This document shows, piece by piece, positions 51,331 through 58,799 of a DNA stretch of 64,000 nucleotides. The translations under genes and the position numbers were made by a program. The DNA lies in the NCBI GenBank assembly GCA_964403795.1, contig CAYOHP010000024.1:5978-69977 (forward strand), read 5' to 3'. Position 1 is the first letter of the stretch; the number at the start of each line of letters is the position of its first letter. Origin of the DNA: CAYOHP01 sp964403795 [NCBI: uncultured bacterium] (GTDB lineage Bacteria; Muiribacteriota; UBA6191; CAZXTJ01). The notes beneath the pieces are model-generated. The model was not told where the DNA came from. It was given only the letters and a program-made list of their open reading frames with translations, and did not search any database.

Positions 51331-51343
51331 GGGGGCACCCCCC
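51331..51343. terminator. Short G/C hairpin between convergent genes
   Basis: GGGGG followed by CA and a run of Cs (51331-51343) can fold as a short stem between the MBL gene and the minus-strand membrane protein gene. The loop is small and there is no T-tract; weak evidence. Confidence 0.3.
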
Positions 51344-51364
51344 GCATCCGAGGTCTGCACCCTG

Positions 51365-52153
51365 TCAGCGGGCGGGCGCGACTGGCGTGGAGCTCTTCGT
51401 CAGGTAGGCCGCGTAGGCCTCGTCGAAGTGGTCGCGCTGGTCGTCGGTCAGGGTCTCGACCAGGTGGCGGTAGGCGTCAGGTGCGGGCCGCGGCGCGGCG
51501 AACGGGCCCTCGGGGGGCAGAGGCCCCGGGTCGATCCGGGACGTGCCCGGAGAAGCCGCGCCCGCCACGGACGCCGCCTGGGGGCGGTCTTCGGCGTCGG
51601 CCTCCATCCCCTCCCTGAGATGCTGGAGCAGCAGGGCTACCGTGAGGGTCCCGGCGATGGTGAGGGCCGCCACCGGGAAGCCGGAGAGGCCCATGGCGGC
51701 GAGCGTGACCTTGAGGGCGGTGGCGGTCGCCACCTGCACTCCGATGGCAGCCCAGTCGGCGTTCGCGAGGTTGCCGGAGCCGATCTCCCAGCCCACGAAG
51801 CCGGCGGCCATCAAGGCGGCCTGGCCGAGCACCGGGCCGAGCGGGAGCAGGGGGACGAGGTGGGCCACGATCCCGACCGTCACGAAGTCGCCGATCAGGC
51901 CGCCGACGACCTTGCGGTTGACCAGGTCCTCGACCTCGAGACGGTCCTCGCCGGCGGCTTGCAGGGCGAGCTGGGAGCCCGCAACCAGGAAGGGGGTCGC
52001 CAAGGCCCACCCCCCTGCATTCTCGCCCACCTTGCGGGCGGTCTCGGCCCAGGCCGGGGCGCTCCCGCCTTCGGCCAGGAGCCGGGCCGCCGGTGCCGCC
52101 AGATGCAGGAGCGCTGCCAGCAGGCAGGTCCAGCTCCCGGTTCGGCGTCGCAT
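51365..52153 (-). CDS. Hypothetical membrane protein with signal peptide
   Basis: This is a 262-residue protein. It has an N-terminal signal or first helix ('WTCLLAALLHLAAPAARLLA'), then four or five further hydrophobic segments: near residues 47-65, 84-108, 110-130 and 137-178. They include 'GGLIGDFVTVGIVAHLVPLL' and 'FPVAALTIAGTLTVALLLQH'. The C-terminal 80 residues are soluble, Pro-rich and end in a helix ('DDQRDHFDEAYAAYL'). No family is recognised. The start has a GGGAGGAG site 7 nt upstream. It is divergent from the 52360 giant membrane protein. Confidence 0.6.
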   Translation of the reverse strand: MRRRTGSWTCLLAALLHLAAPAARLLAEGGSAPAWAETARKVGENAGGWALATPFLVAGSQLALQAAGEDRLEVEDLVNRKVVGGLIGDFVTVGIVAHLVPLLPLGPVLGQAALMAAGFVGWEIGSGNLANADWAAIGVQVATATALKVTLAAMGLSGFPVAALTIAGTLTVALLLQHLREGMEADAEDRPQAASVAGAASPGTSRIDPGPLPPEGPFAAPRPAPDAYRHLVETLTDDQRDHFDEAYAAYLTKSSTPVAPAR

Positions 52154-52296
52154 GCGGGGCTCCTCCCGGCCGGCGGTCCGGCCGCGGCGGGCGTGCGGTG
52201 CCCCACCAGTCTAAGGACGCGGCGACGTTCGTCGAGCCCATGGTCCTGCGAGGAAACCCACGCCCTACGGCCCTCGACCGGGGGGCGACTCTGGCC

Positions 52297-52302
52297 TACC
52301 CT
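52297..52302 (+). promoter_or_regulatory. -10 box of the giant membrane protein gene
   Basis: TACCCT 58 nt before the ATG at 52360. No convincing -35. The leader carries GGAG and GGGGAG stretches near the start codon. Confidence 0.35.
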
Positions 52303-52359
52303 GGTCCGGGGGTCGGGCCAGGGTGGGTCGGCGCCCGGCGACCCCCGGAGTGGGGAGCG

Positions 52360-55300
52360 ATGTTCCTCTTCGAATCGGTCTGGGTCCTGTTCGCGATCTT
52401 CCTCTCCAGCCTGTTCTGGGCCGGGACCGGCCACCTGCTCTGGCTCTTCTACTCCTTCCTCTGGCGGAGCGGGATCTCCCTCCTGGGGGTGGGGAAGAAG
52501 GAACCGGTCGTGGTCGCCACACCCGGGGCCGACGAAGGCCTGTTCGGCCGGCTGACGACCGTGCTGGCCCGACAGGGCCTCCGGCTGGTCGGGGTGCTCG
52601 GCGCCTTCCTGGCGCTCTGGGGCTTCTTCTGGCTCCTCGGGGACCTGGTGGCCGACCAGGCCCTCCAGCGACGGATCCAGCTCGCCGCCTTGATGGTGCT
52701 GACCCTGGCGCTGCTGGTGGCCGGATACCGGATCCGGGTGGCCAGCGAGGACCTGCTGGGGACCGGTCTGCTCTGCCTGGGCTTCTGGATGATCCCGATC
52801 GACGCCTGGTTCTACGAGGTCTACATCCTGGGGTACTCGACCCGGTCGGCGTGGCAGCTCTTCGGGGCCCTGTCCGTGCTGGGTGCCTTCCTCGTGAACC
52901 GGACCGGCAGCCGGACCTTCGGATGGATGACTCCGCCCTGCCTGCTGGCCTCGATCCTCCTGATGGGGGACAAGTTCCGCTGGCCTGTCGAGCAGCTCGC
53001 CTGGGTGGCATCGGTGATCGGCCCGGGGTTCCTGGCCATGGCGCGCTGGACCGGGACGGACCCTGCCTCCCGGGCGCACCGGTGTACCAGCTCGCTCCTG
53101 GTCTGTGCCATGGTCTCGCCGGTGATCGCGCTGGGCGCCCTGGCCTCCTCCAGTCCCGAGGTCGCCCCCTGGCTGCCGCTGGCGGTGGCGGTGGCCGGCA
53201 GCGGGACGGTGGCGGCGGTTGCCTATCTGGTCTCGGACCTGCGTGGGCTCCTGCTGCTGGTGCCCTATCACGTCTTCCTGTTCCAGGAGGTCTTCCACCG
53301 CTATTCGGTGGACTACGGCTCGCTCGGGCTGCTGGCGGCCGCGCTGGGTCTGGCCCTCCTGGCCCTGGAGCGGACCCGACGTCGGGGAGCCGAGCGTCGC
53401 CGGGGCCTCGATCCCTGGTGTTCGGTGCCGGCCCTGACGCTGCTGCTGGCGGCCGTGGTGGGGGACGGGACCATGCTCGCCCTGCTGGTCTCCCGGATCG
53501 CCGGACTCCGGATCCCCGATGTGGCGGGTCTGGCACCCGAGGCGATGGGGGGAGCCTGGGCCGAGATCCAGCGCGGCGTCTTCTACCTGTCGCGCCTCGA
53601 TCCCGCCCTGGACAGGCTGGCGGTCTCGGGCCTGCTCGCCGCCTCCGGGATCGCCTACCTGGGAGGCCAGGTTCCGATCCCGTTGTTCTGCTACGGGGCG
53701 GGGATTCCGTTGGTCACTGGACTCGTCTCGCTGGTGGCTCGACTCCGTCCCGCCGAGATCTGGTTCGAGTCCTATGCCGGGTACTTCGGGTGCCTGACCC
53801 TGGTGCTGGTGGCCTCCGGCCTGGCGCTGCGTTCGGGATCCTTGCGCTGGGCTGCGCAGGGATTGGCCGCCGCGGCCCACCTGTTGGCGCCTCCCACCTA
53901 CCTGTTGGCCGGGGTCCGGATCTGGCGCCCCGAAGCGCCCCCCGAGTGGTACCTGCAACTGGTTCCCGTGGTGATGGGGTTCCAGTGCCTGTTCCACGCC
54001 CGGGCCACCGGACGGTATCCGAACCTGGGTCGCATCGGAGCCGTGTTGGCCGCCTTCCCATGGCCCTTCGTGATCCTGGCGCTCTCGTATCGGGAGGCGC
54101 CCGGGATGCTGCCTTGGCTGGTCACCGGGGGCCTGGTGATCGGGGGCTGCCTGCTCTTCGACGGCCTGCACCGGAGCGACCTCGGTGTGGCCGTGGCGGG
54201 AGGACTCGGGCTGGCGGGCACGGTGCTCGCGGCGGCCATCCGGGTCGGCCAGGGCGAGGTGATGGCCAAGCTGGTGGTGGTGGTCTTCGGGCTGGTGCTG
54301 CTCTGGGCCGGGTCGCGCTCGCGCAAGGAGACCGGGGCCCTGGTGTGTCTGCTGGCGTTGGCCGGGGTGGCGGGCGGCGAGCCGGTGCGGCGGCGGTTGG
54401 ATCGCGAGCGGGTCGAGGCCCTCGGGGCCGCCAATCCCGACGATCCGATGATCCGGGTGGTGCTGGCCGCCTCGGGCTGGACGGTGCCTCCCGAGGCGTC
54501 GGGAGAGGTGCTCGGGAGGCGGCTCCAGGAGCACCTCTCGGCCCTGAGCGGGATCGCCTCGGCAGCCGCTGCGCTGCAACTGGTGGCGACCCCCCTACGG
54601 TTGGAGGTGCCGGCCCGGGCGAGGGCCAGCGATCGTCTCGGGTGGCAGAGGGACGTGGCGCCCCGGAGTCTCGACTTCACGGGCCTGGCACGTCGCCTTC
54701 CCGGGTCCCCGGTCCTCCCCCCTCGGGCCGGCGATCGGCTGGAGGACGTCCCTGCCGATCTCTTCCATCTGCGGTTCGAGGGCGCCGCCTCCCTGGCCCG
54801 GATCCTGGCGTTCTACCGGGAGCGGGGGCGGACGATCCTGGCGGTGACGGCTCCCGGGCTCGCCCTTCCCGATCCCGGGACGGCGTTCGCGCGGGCCACC
54901 GGAGTGGGCCTGGTCGAGGCCGCCGCGGGCTGCCGGAGGGGCGCCTTGGTGTTCGGGGACCCGGCGCTGGGACTGGCTCCCGATCTGGTGGTGGTGCTCG
55001 AGTTCCCGGACGAGGCCGCCGCCGGGAAGGCCCACTCCGGGCTGTCGGGCCGGGTGGGTGCCGGGCTCCTGAAGCGGGACCGGGAGCTCCTGGTGATCGG
55101 GACGGTGGCGAGCCGGGTGGCCAGGATCGCGGACTTCGTGGGGCGCCCACCCTCCGGGGAGGCCCTTTCCCACGAACCCGACTTCCGCTATGCCAGCCTG
55201 CTCCCGCTCCCGGGCCCCGACGGCCGGCTCTTCGTGTCCGAGGCGGTAGTGCGGAGGTTGATCTCGTACCGGTCGTGGGTGGCGACCAACCGACGCCTCG

Positions 55301-56637
55301 ACTGCCTGGCCGAACTCGCCGATCTCGAGGCGGCCATCGCCTTCGGGAGGAGCAGCGGCAGACCCCTTCCCGAGGAGGCCGGGAAGGCCCGGACCGAGGC
55401 CCTGCACCGGAAGTGGATCCGGGACGTGGTCCCGTGCCGGTCCGGCGGGACTCTCGGCTCCTCGCCCGAGGGACTGCCTCGCTGCTCCTTGCATGGCGAC
55501 CGCCGGAAGCCGGAACCGTTGGACGATGCGGCGATCGAGGGCGTGTACCCCGAGGAAGCCCAGGGCTACCGCAACTTCCAGTGGCGGTACCAGTCGCTCT
55601 ACTCGACCTGGATCGACCCGATCTCGGTGGGGATCACTGCGGGCGAGCGCAGGGTGGAACTCCGGACCGCCATCCTCCCGGTGGCGCGGCTGCCGTTCTA
55701 CCGCAGCCTCCGGGCCGTGTCCGAGGAGCAGCCCGTGGCCTCGGGAACCCTGGGCCTGCCGCCCGGCACCGACCAGGCGATGGCCGCCGTGGCGGTCCGA
55801 CTGCCCACCGATCGCCATCCCGCCTGGCGCTCCTGGTCCGGGATGTTCCGACGGTACTACTGGCGCGAGCCGGCGCTGTGGAAGCTGGACTCGGCGCTCG
55901 AACCGAATCCCTTCGGGGAGGCGGCCGGCTTCGTGCTCATGCCCGGCGACCCGGGGTTCCTGGCGTCCCCCGACCGCCTCTGGAAGGACGAGACGCCTCC
56001 CCCGGTGGCGGCCTGGCGCGAGGTGTCGGATCCCGCCCGCGCCGGGGCCTACCTGGAGACCCTGGTGGGAGGGCGCGGTCATCGCACTCTGGCAGGGGGC
56101 GGGACGGCCTACGGCTTCCGGGTCTTCGGACGCCGGTGGTTGCACGCCGCGGTGGGGAACCGGGGGGTCGTGCTGGCGACCGCGCCGGAGCGACTCGAGA
56201 CCCTGGTGGCGGCTGCGCCCTCGAGCGGGGTCCTCCCCGACGGGAGCGCGTGGGCGAGGATCCGGCCGGCGCGCCTCTGGGAGGCCGGCGGGAACTACCG
56301 GAGCCTGGCGGGAGGACTCCTGGGTCCCCAGTGCCGGAAGCTCCGGGCCTCGGTCCAGAACCTGATCGACCTCGGTCTTCCTTGGCCAGCCGGTCCTGTG
56401 GCGTGGCCGCAGGGCGAGCCGTTCCTGGCTCCCGATGCGGCCTGTCCTGCAGGAGGTCGGCTGGAGACCAGGGCCGGGACGATCGCCTGCACGCTCCATG
56501 GAGTCACCAGAGCCGAGACCGAGGCGTCGCCGGTACCGGGATCGCCCCTCGATCGCATGATCACCTCGTTCGACTCCCTCGAACTCGAGATCTCTGCCCA
56601 GGCGGATGCCATCTGGACCCGGGTGGTGTTCGAGTAG
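52360..56637 (+). CDS. Very large polytopic membrane protein of unknown function (1,425 residues)
   Basis: The first ~690 residues contain about 18-20 hydrophobic helices, for example 'SVWVLFAIFLSSLFWAGTGH', 'LRLVGVLGAFLALWGFFWLL', 'RIQLAALMVLTLALLVAGYR' and 'LWLFYSFLWRSG'. The last ~730 residues are soluble, beginning after 'LALAGVAGGEPVRRRLDRER'. They contain several repeated-looking alpha/beta segments ('PGTAFARATGVGLVEAAAGC', 'DQAMAAVAVRLPTDRHPAWR', 'GAYLETLVGGRGHRTLAGGG') and Cys residues ('CRSGGTLGS', 'CSLHGDRR', 'CTLHG'). Orientation and role are unknown. No transporter, glycosyltransferase or kinase motif is seen. The arrangement of many helices plus a large soluble domain resembles membrane-embedded proteins with a periplasmic C-terminal part, but this is inference. 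Confidence 0.7.
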   Translation: MFLFESVWVLFAIFLSSLFWAGTGHLLWLFYSFLWRSGISLLGVGKKEPVVVATPGADEGLFGRLTTVLARQGLRLVGVLGAFLALWGFFWLLGDLVADQALQRRIQLAALMVLTLALLVAGYRIRVASEDLLGTGLLCLGFWMIPIDAWFYEVYILGYSTRSAWQLFGALSVLGAFLVNRTGSRTFGWMTPPCLLASILLMGDKFRWPVEQLAWVASVIGPGFLAMARWTGTDPASRAHRCTSSLLVCAMVSPVIALGALASSSPEVAPWLPLAVAVAGSGTVAAVAYLVSDLRGLLLLVPYHVFLFQEVFHRYSVDYGSLGLLAAALGLALLALERTRRRGAERRRGLDPWCSVPALTLLLAAVVGDGTMLALLVSRIAGLRIPDVAGLAPEAMGGAWAEIQRGVFYLSRLDPALDRLAVSGLLAASGIAYLGGQVPIPLFCYGAGIPLVTGLVSLVARLRPAEIWFESYAGYFGCLTLVLVASGLALRSGSLRWAAQGLAAAAHLLAPPTYLLAGVRIWRPEAPPEWYLQLVPVVMGFQCLFHARATGRYPNLGRIGAVLAAFPWPFVILALSYREAPGMLPWLVTGGLVIGGCLLFDGLHRSDLGVAVAGGLGLAGTVLAAAIRVGQGEVMAKLVVVVFGLVLLWAGSRSRKETGALVCLLALAGVAGGEPVRRRLDRERVEALGAANPDDPMIRVVLAASGWTVPPEASGEVLGRRLQEHLSALSGIASAAAALQLVATPLRLEVPARARASDRLGWQRDVAPRSLDFTGLARRLPGSPVLPPRAGDRLEDVPADLFHLRFEGAASLARILAFYRERGRTILAVTAPGLALPDPGTAFARATGVGLVEAAAGCRRGALVFGDPALGLAPDLVVVLEFPDEAAAGKAHSGLSGRVGAGLLKRDRELLVIGTVASRVARIADFVGRPPSGEALSHEPDFRYASLLPLPGPDGRLFVSEAVVRRLISYRSWVATNRRLDCLAELADLEAAIAFGRSSGRPLPEEAGKARTEALHRKWIRDVVPCRSGGTLGSSPEGLPRCSLHGDRRKPEPLDDAAIEGVYPEEAQGYRNFQWRYQSLYSTWIDPISVGITAGERRVELRTAILPVARLPFYRSLRAVSEEQPVASGTLGLPPGTDQAMAAVAVRLPTDRHPAWRSWSGMFRRYYWREPALWKLDSALEPNPFGEAAGFVLMPGDPGFLASPDRLWKDETPPPVAAWREVSDPARAGAYLETLVGGRGHRTLAGGGTAYGFRVFGRRWLHAAVGNRGVVLATAPERLETLVAAAPSSGVLPDGSAWARIRPARLWEAGGNYRSLAGGLLGPQCRKLRASVQNLIDLGLPWPAGPVAWPQGEPFLAPDAACPAGGRLETRAGTIACTLHGVTRAETEASPVPGSPLDRMITSFDSLELEISAQADAIWTRVVFE

Positions 56638-56642
56638 AAAAC

Positions 56643-56698
56643 GCCTGCATGCGCTTGACGCGACCGGGTGTCGGCGACGACAATGGAATCATGCAGGC
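56643..56698 (+). promoter_or_regulatory. Promoter framed by a 9-bp inverted repeat
   Basis: TTGACG (56655-56660) and GACAAT (56679-56684) with an 18-bp spacer form a good sigma-70 promoter. It is enclosed by a perfect inverted repeat GCCTGCATG (56643-56651) and CATGCAGGC (56690-56698) with centre near 56670. The right arm overlaps the predicted transcription start (~56691). The symmetry suggests an operator for a dimeric regulator that would block or loop the promoter. Confidence 0.55.
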
Positions 56699-56834
56699 CT
56701 TCTCCATGCGTACCGGCCGCCCCCCGCGTCGGGCCCTCTCGGGTCTCTCGCTGTGCGTGCGCGGTTTCGCAGGGAGTACCAGGGCGCACCTTTGGGGACC
56801 CCCCAAACCAGTGCGCGATCCCGCGGGTCTGTAG
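56691..56834 (+). CDS. Possible leaderless 47-residue peptide in the structured leader
   Basis: An ATG lies exactly at the predicted +1 of the inverted-repeat promoter and opens 47 codons ('MQAFSMRTGRPPRRALSGLS' to VRDPAGL). There is no ribosome binding site, as expected for a leaderless frame. The peptide is basic and Arg/Pro/Gly-rich, no known family. It could equally be non-coding RNA that happens to contain an ATG. Its stop falls inside the first arm region of the long leader hairpin, so translation could influence folding of the RNA. Confidence 0.3.
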   Translation: MQAFSMRTGRPPRRALSGLSLCVRGFAGSTRAHLWGPPKPVRDPAGL

Positions 56835-56955
56835 CCGAGCGAGCGTCCCCCGGACCGGTCCCGGACCCGCTCCCCGCCCTGGAGGCACCAGGGCCCCCGC
56901 AGGATCGCGCACCACCCCCTCCAGGGACCGGTAGCGGCCGGCGTCGCATGACGCC
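56757..56955 (+). ncRNA. Candidate structured leader or small RNA
   Basis: Between 56638 and 56976 the DNA shows unusually many stems. A 17-bp inverted repeat with one mismatch joins 56811-56827 to 56896-56912 and encloses CCCTGG/CCAGGG (56877-56882 with 56888-56893) and the palindrome GGACCGGTCC. In front of it lie GTGCGC/GCGCAC (56757-56762 with 56784-56789) and a 7-bp TTTGGGG/CCCCAAA stem (56791-56807). Behind it GGCGTC/GACGCC (56940-56955) ends 8 nt before the GGAGGT ribosome binding site of the M20-like gene. GTGCGCG occurs twice (56757, 56811), so alternative pairing is possible. No known riboswitch class is recognised. Confidence 0.4.
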
Positions 56956-56976
56956 GCAGCACCGGAGGTCTGCTTC

Positions 56977-58062
56977 ATGGCACGCGGAGCGCAGAATGCG
57001 TTGCATGTTCTCCCGGGGCGCGAGGAAGTCGGGGGACCCTGGACCCTCGAAGACGAGCGCGCCGTTCATCTCCTGGCGTCGAGCCTTGCCCTCTACGCCC
57101 CCTCGGGCGCCGAGGGTTCCTATCCCTCGGTCGTCGGAGAGGCGCTCCAGGCCCGTGGCTTCTCGCATGTGGCCGAGACGTCCTTCGGGCTTCTCGGGTC
57201 GCTGGGAGAGGGCGAGCGGACCGTCCTGCTGATGGCCCGGTTGGGCAGCTCGATGGGGTGGTTCCCGAGCCGGGTCGATCGCCAGGTCCTCTCGGGACGA
57301 GGGGTCACCGACTCCAAGGGGCCGCTCGCCATGATGATCGAGGCCGCCACCCGGGTCTCGGCCAGGGCTCGTCGCAGCCTGCGGATCGTGGTCGTGGGAC
57401 TGCTCGATGGGGAGACCCCGAGCTTCCAGTGCCCGGGGGAGCTCGTCGGCGTGGTGGTCGGCGAGCCCACCGGCTCCTCCCGGATCGGCTGTTCCCGATG
57501 GGGGCGGGTCCGCCTGCGCTTCCATGTGGACGTGCCCCGACCTCGCCGGGGAGTGGTGGCGGTCTCGGCCAGCGAGCGGGCGACCGGCTGGTGGCAGCGC
57601 CTGGTGGCGGCCCGGACCCGGGACGAAGAGCAGGTTCGCACCCGCCTCCTCTCGGTGGCCTGCGGGTCCGATCCCTTCCTCGACGAGGCGGTGCTCGAAG
57701 CCGAGGTCACCACCTCGGAGCGGGTCGAGCTGGACCGCATCCAGGCCGATGCCCTGCTGCTCGCCCGGGAACTCGGGGGAAGGGTGGAGATCCGCGACCT
57801 CGAACTCCCGGTCGTGGGCTCGAATGGGGGGGCCCTGGTCCACGCCTTCGCGGCCGGGGGGATCCGCCCCGAGGACGATGATTCGGCGGCGGCCAGCCTG
57901 ATGGCGCGGGCCGCTTCGTGGTGCCCGGGGGTACCCGTGGTGGCCTACGGGCCAGCCGATGGTTGCCCCGAGGATCCGGTCCGGGAAGAGATCGCCACCG
58001 ACGAGTACCTGGACGCGATCCGGAGCCTCACCGCCACCCTCGAGAAGCTCGCCGCCGGGTAG
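56977..58062 (+). CDS. M20-like peptidase/deacylase with lost metal ligands
   Basis: This is a 361-residue protein whose overall plan follows M20 deacylases such as LysK/ArgE: 'LASSLALYAPSGAEGSYPSV', 'VLSGRGVTDSKGPLAMMIEA' (bridging Asp112 kept), 'VVVGEPTGSSRIGCSRWGRV', a lid-like central domain and 'VVAYGPADGCPEDPVREEIA'. The first metal site (GHxDTVP in active members) reads ARLGSSMGWFP, the EE pair is replaced by LLDGETPS, and the final His near the C-terminus is not found. It is probably not a zinc hydrolase. The start has a GGAGGT site 7 nt upstream. It is preceded by a structured 290-nt leader and promoter, unusual for an inactive enzyme, suggesting a regulatory or binding role. Confidence 0.65.
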   Translation: MARGAQNALHVLPGREEVGGPWTLEDERAVHLLASSLALYAPSGAEGSYPSVVGEALQARGFSHVAETSFGLLGSLGEGERTVLLMARLGSSMGWFPSRVDRQVLSGRGVTDSKGPLAMMIEAATRVSARARRSLRIVVVGLLDGETPSFQCPGELVGVVVGEPTGSSRIGCSRWGRVRLRFHVDVPRPRRGVVAVSASERATGWWQRLVAARTRDEEQVRTRLLSVACGSDPFLDEAVLEAEVTTSERVELDRIQADALLLARELGGRVEIRDLELPVVGSNGGALVHAFAAGGIRPEDDDSAAASLMARAASWCPGVPVVAYGPADGCPEDPVREEIATDEYLDAIRSLTATLEKLAAG

Positions 58063-58079
58063 TCGTCGGGGTCAGGCCC

Positions 58080-58694
58080 TCAGTGCCCGCCGCAGCACCC
58101 GTGCTCGCGGTCCTGGGGCTTCGCCTGCGCCGGTGAGGTCCGGGAAGCAGACGGAGCGGTACCGCAGGCGGCCGCGCCCGGGGTCTCGGTGCGGTTCCAG
58201 GGGGCCTGGGCGAGCACCATGGCGAGCGGGCAGGTCCCGGTGACCCCGGCGAACACGAGTCCGGCACCGAACAGCCCGGGCACCACCAGGAACCCGGGGT
58301 GGAGGGCCACCCCGAGCAGGGTGCAGGCCAGGATCGAGGTCCCGACCGTGATCTGGACCTGCCGATCGATGCCCAGTCGCTTCCTCCCGGTGACCGCGGG
58401 AAGACCGGCGGCGGTCCAGGCCAGCATCCCGCCTTCCAGGACCCGTGCCGGGCGGCCGCGGCTCTTCAGGGTCTCGGCGGCCTGGGTGGCCCGGATGCCG
58501 CTCCGGCAGACCAGCGTCACCTTGGCCTCGCAGGGGAGCTCGCCGATCCGCCGTTCCAACTCGCCGAGCGGGATATGGCGGGCCCCGGCGATGTGCTCGG
58601 AGCCGAACTCGAGAGGCTCCCTCACGTCCACGATTTCGGCGGCACCGGCATCGAGCTCGGCTGCCAGCTGGGTGGGAGAGATGCACTCGATCAT
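58080..58694 (-). CDS. Rhodanese-domain protein with DUF2892 membrane segment and Cys-rich tail
   Basis: This is a 204-residue protein. Residues 1-110 are a single rhodanese domain ('EIVDVREPLEFGSEHIAGAR', 'LVCRSGIRATQAAETL' with catalytic Cys63), probably carrying sulphane sulphur. Residues about 118-175 resemble DUF2892: 'GIDRQVQITVGTSILACTLL', two hydrophobic helices and TGTCPLAMVL, in which TGxCP is typical. The tail ends HGCCGGH, a potential thiophilic metal site. ATG 58694 has an AAGGAG site about 9 nt upstream. Membrane location with the rhodanese domain in the cytoplasm is likely. The same strand carries arsS further upstream, so a role in thiol or arsenic chemistry is possible but inferred. 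Confidence 0.85.
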   Translation of the reverse strand: MIECISPTQLAAELDAGAAEIVDVREPLEFGSEHIAGARHIPLGELERRIGELPCEAKVTLVCRSGIRATQAAETLKSRGRPARVLEGGMLAWTAAGLPAVTGRKRLGIDRQVQITVGTSILACTLLGVALHPGFLVVPGLFGAGLVFAGVTGTCPLAMVLAQAPWNRTETPGAAACGTAPSASRTSPAQAKPQDREHGCCGGH

Positions 58695-58799
58695 GGTCCA
58701 GGACTCCTTCGCCCCCACGCCGAACGTTACCACCGGGTTTCGGGGACGAGGAAACCCACCCCGAGGGGGTGGGCTCCGGGCGAAAGGTCGAGTCGACGG

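Noticed and set aside
52323-56834. Second very long open frame on the plus strand, overlapping the giant membrane protein
   Set aside because: Composition is Gly/Arg/Pro-rich without hydrophobic pattern, typical of GC-driven shadow frames. The other frame has clear transmembrane segments.
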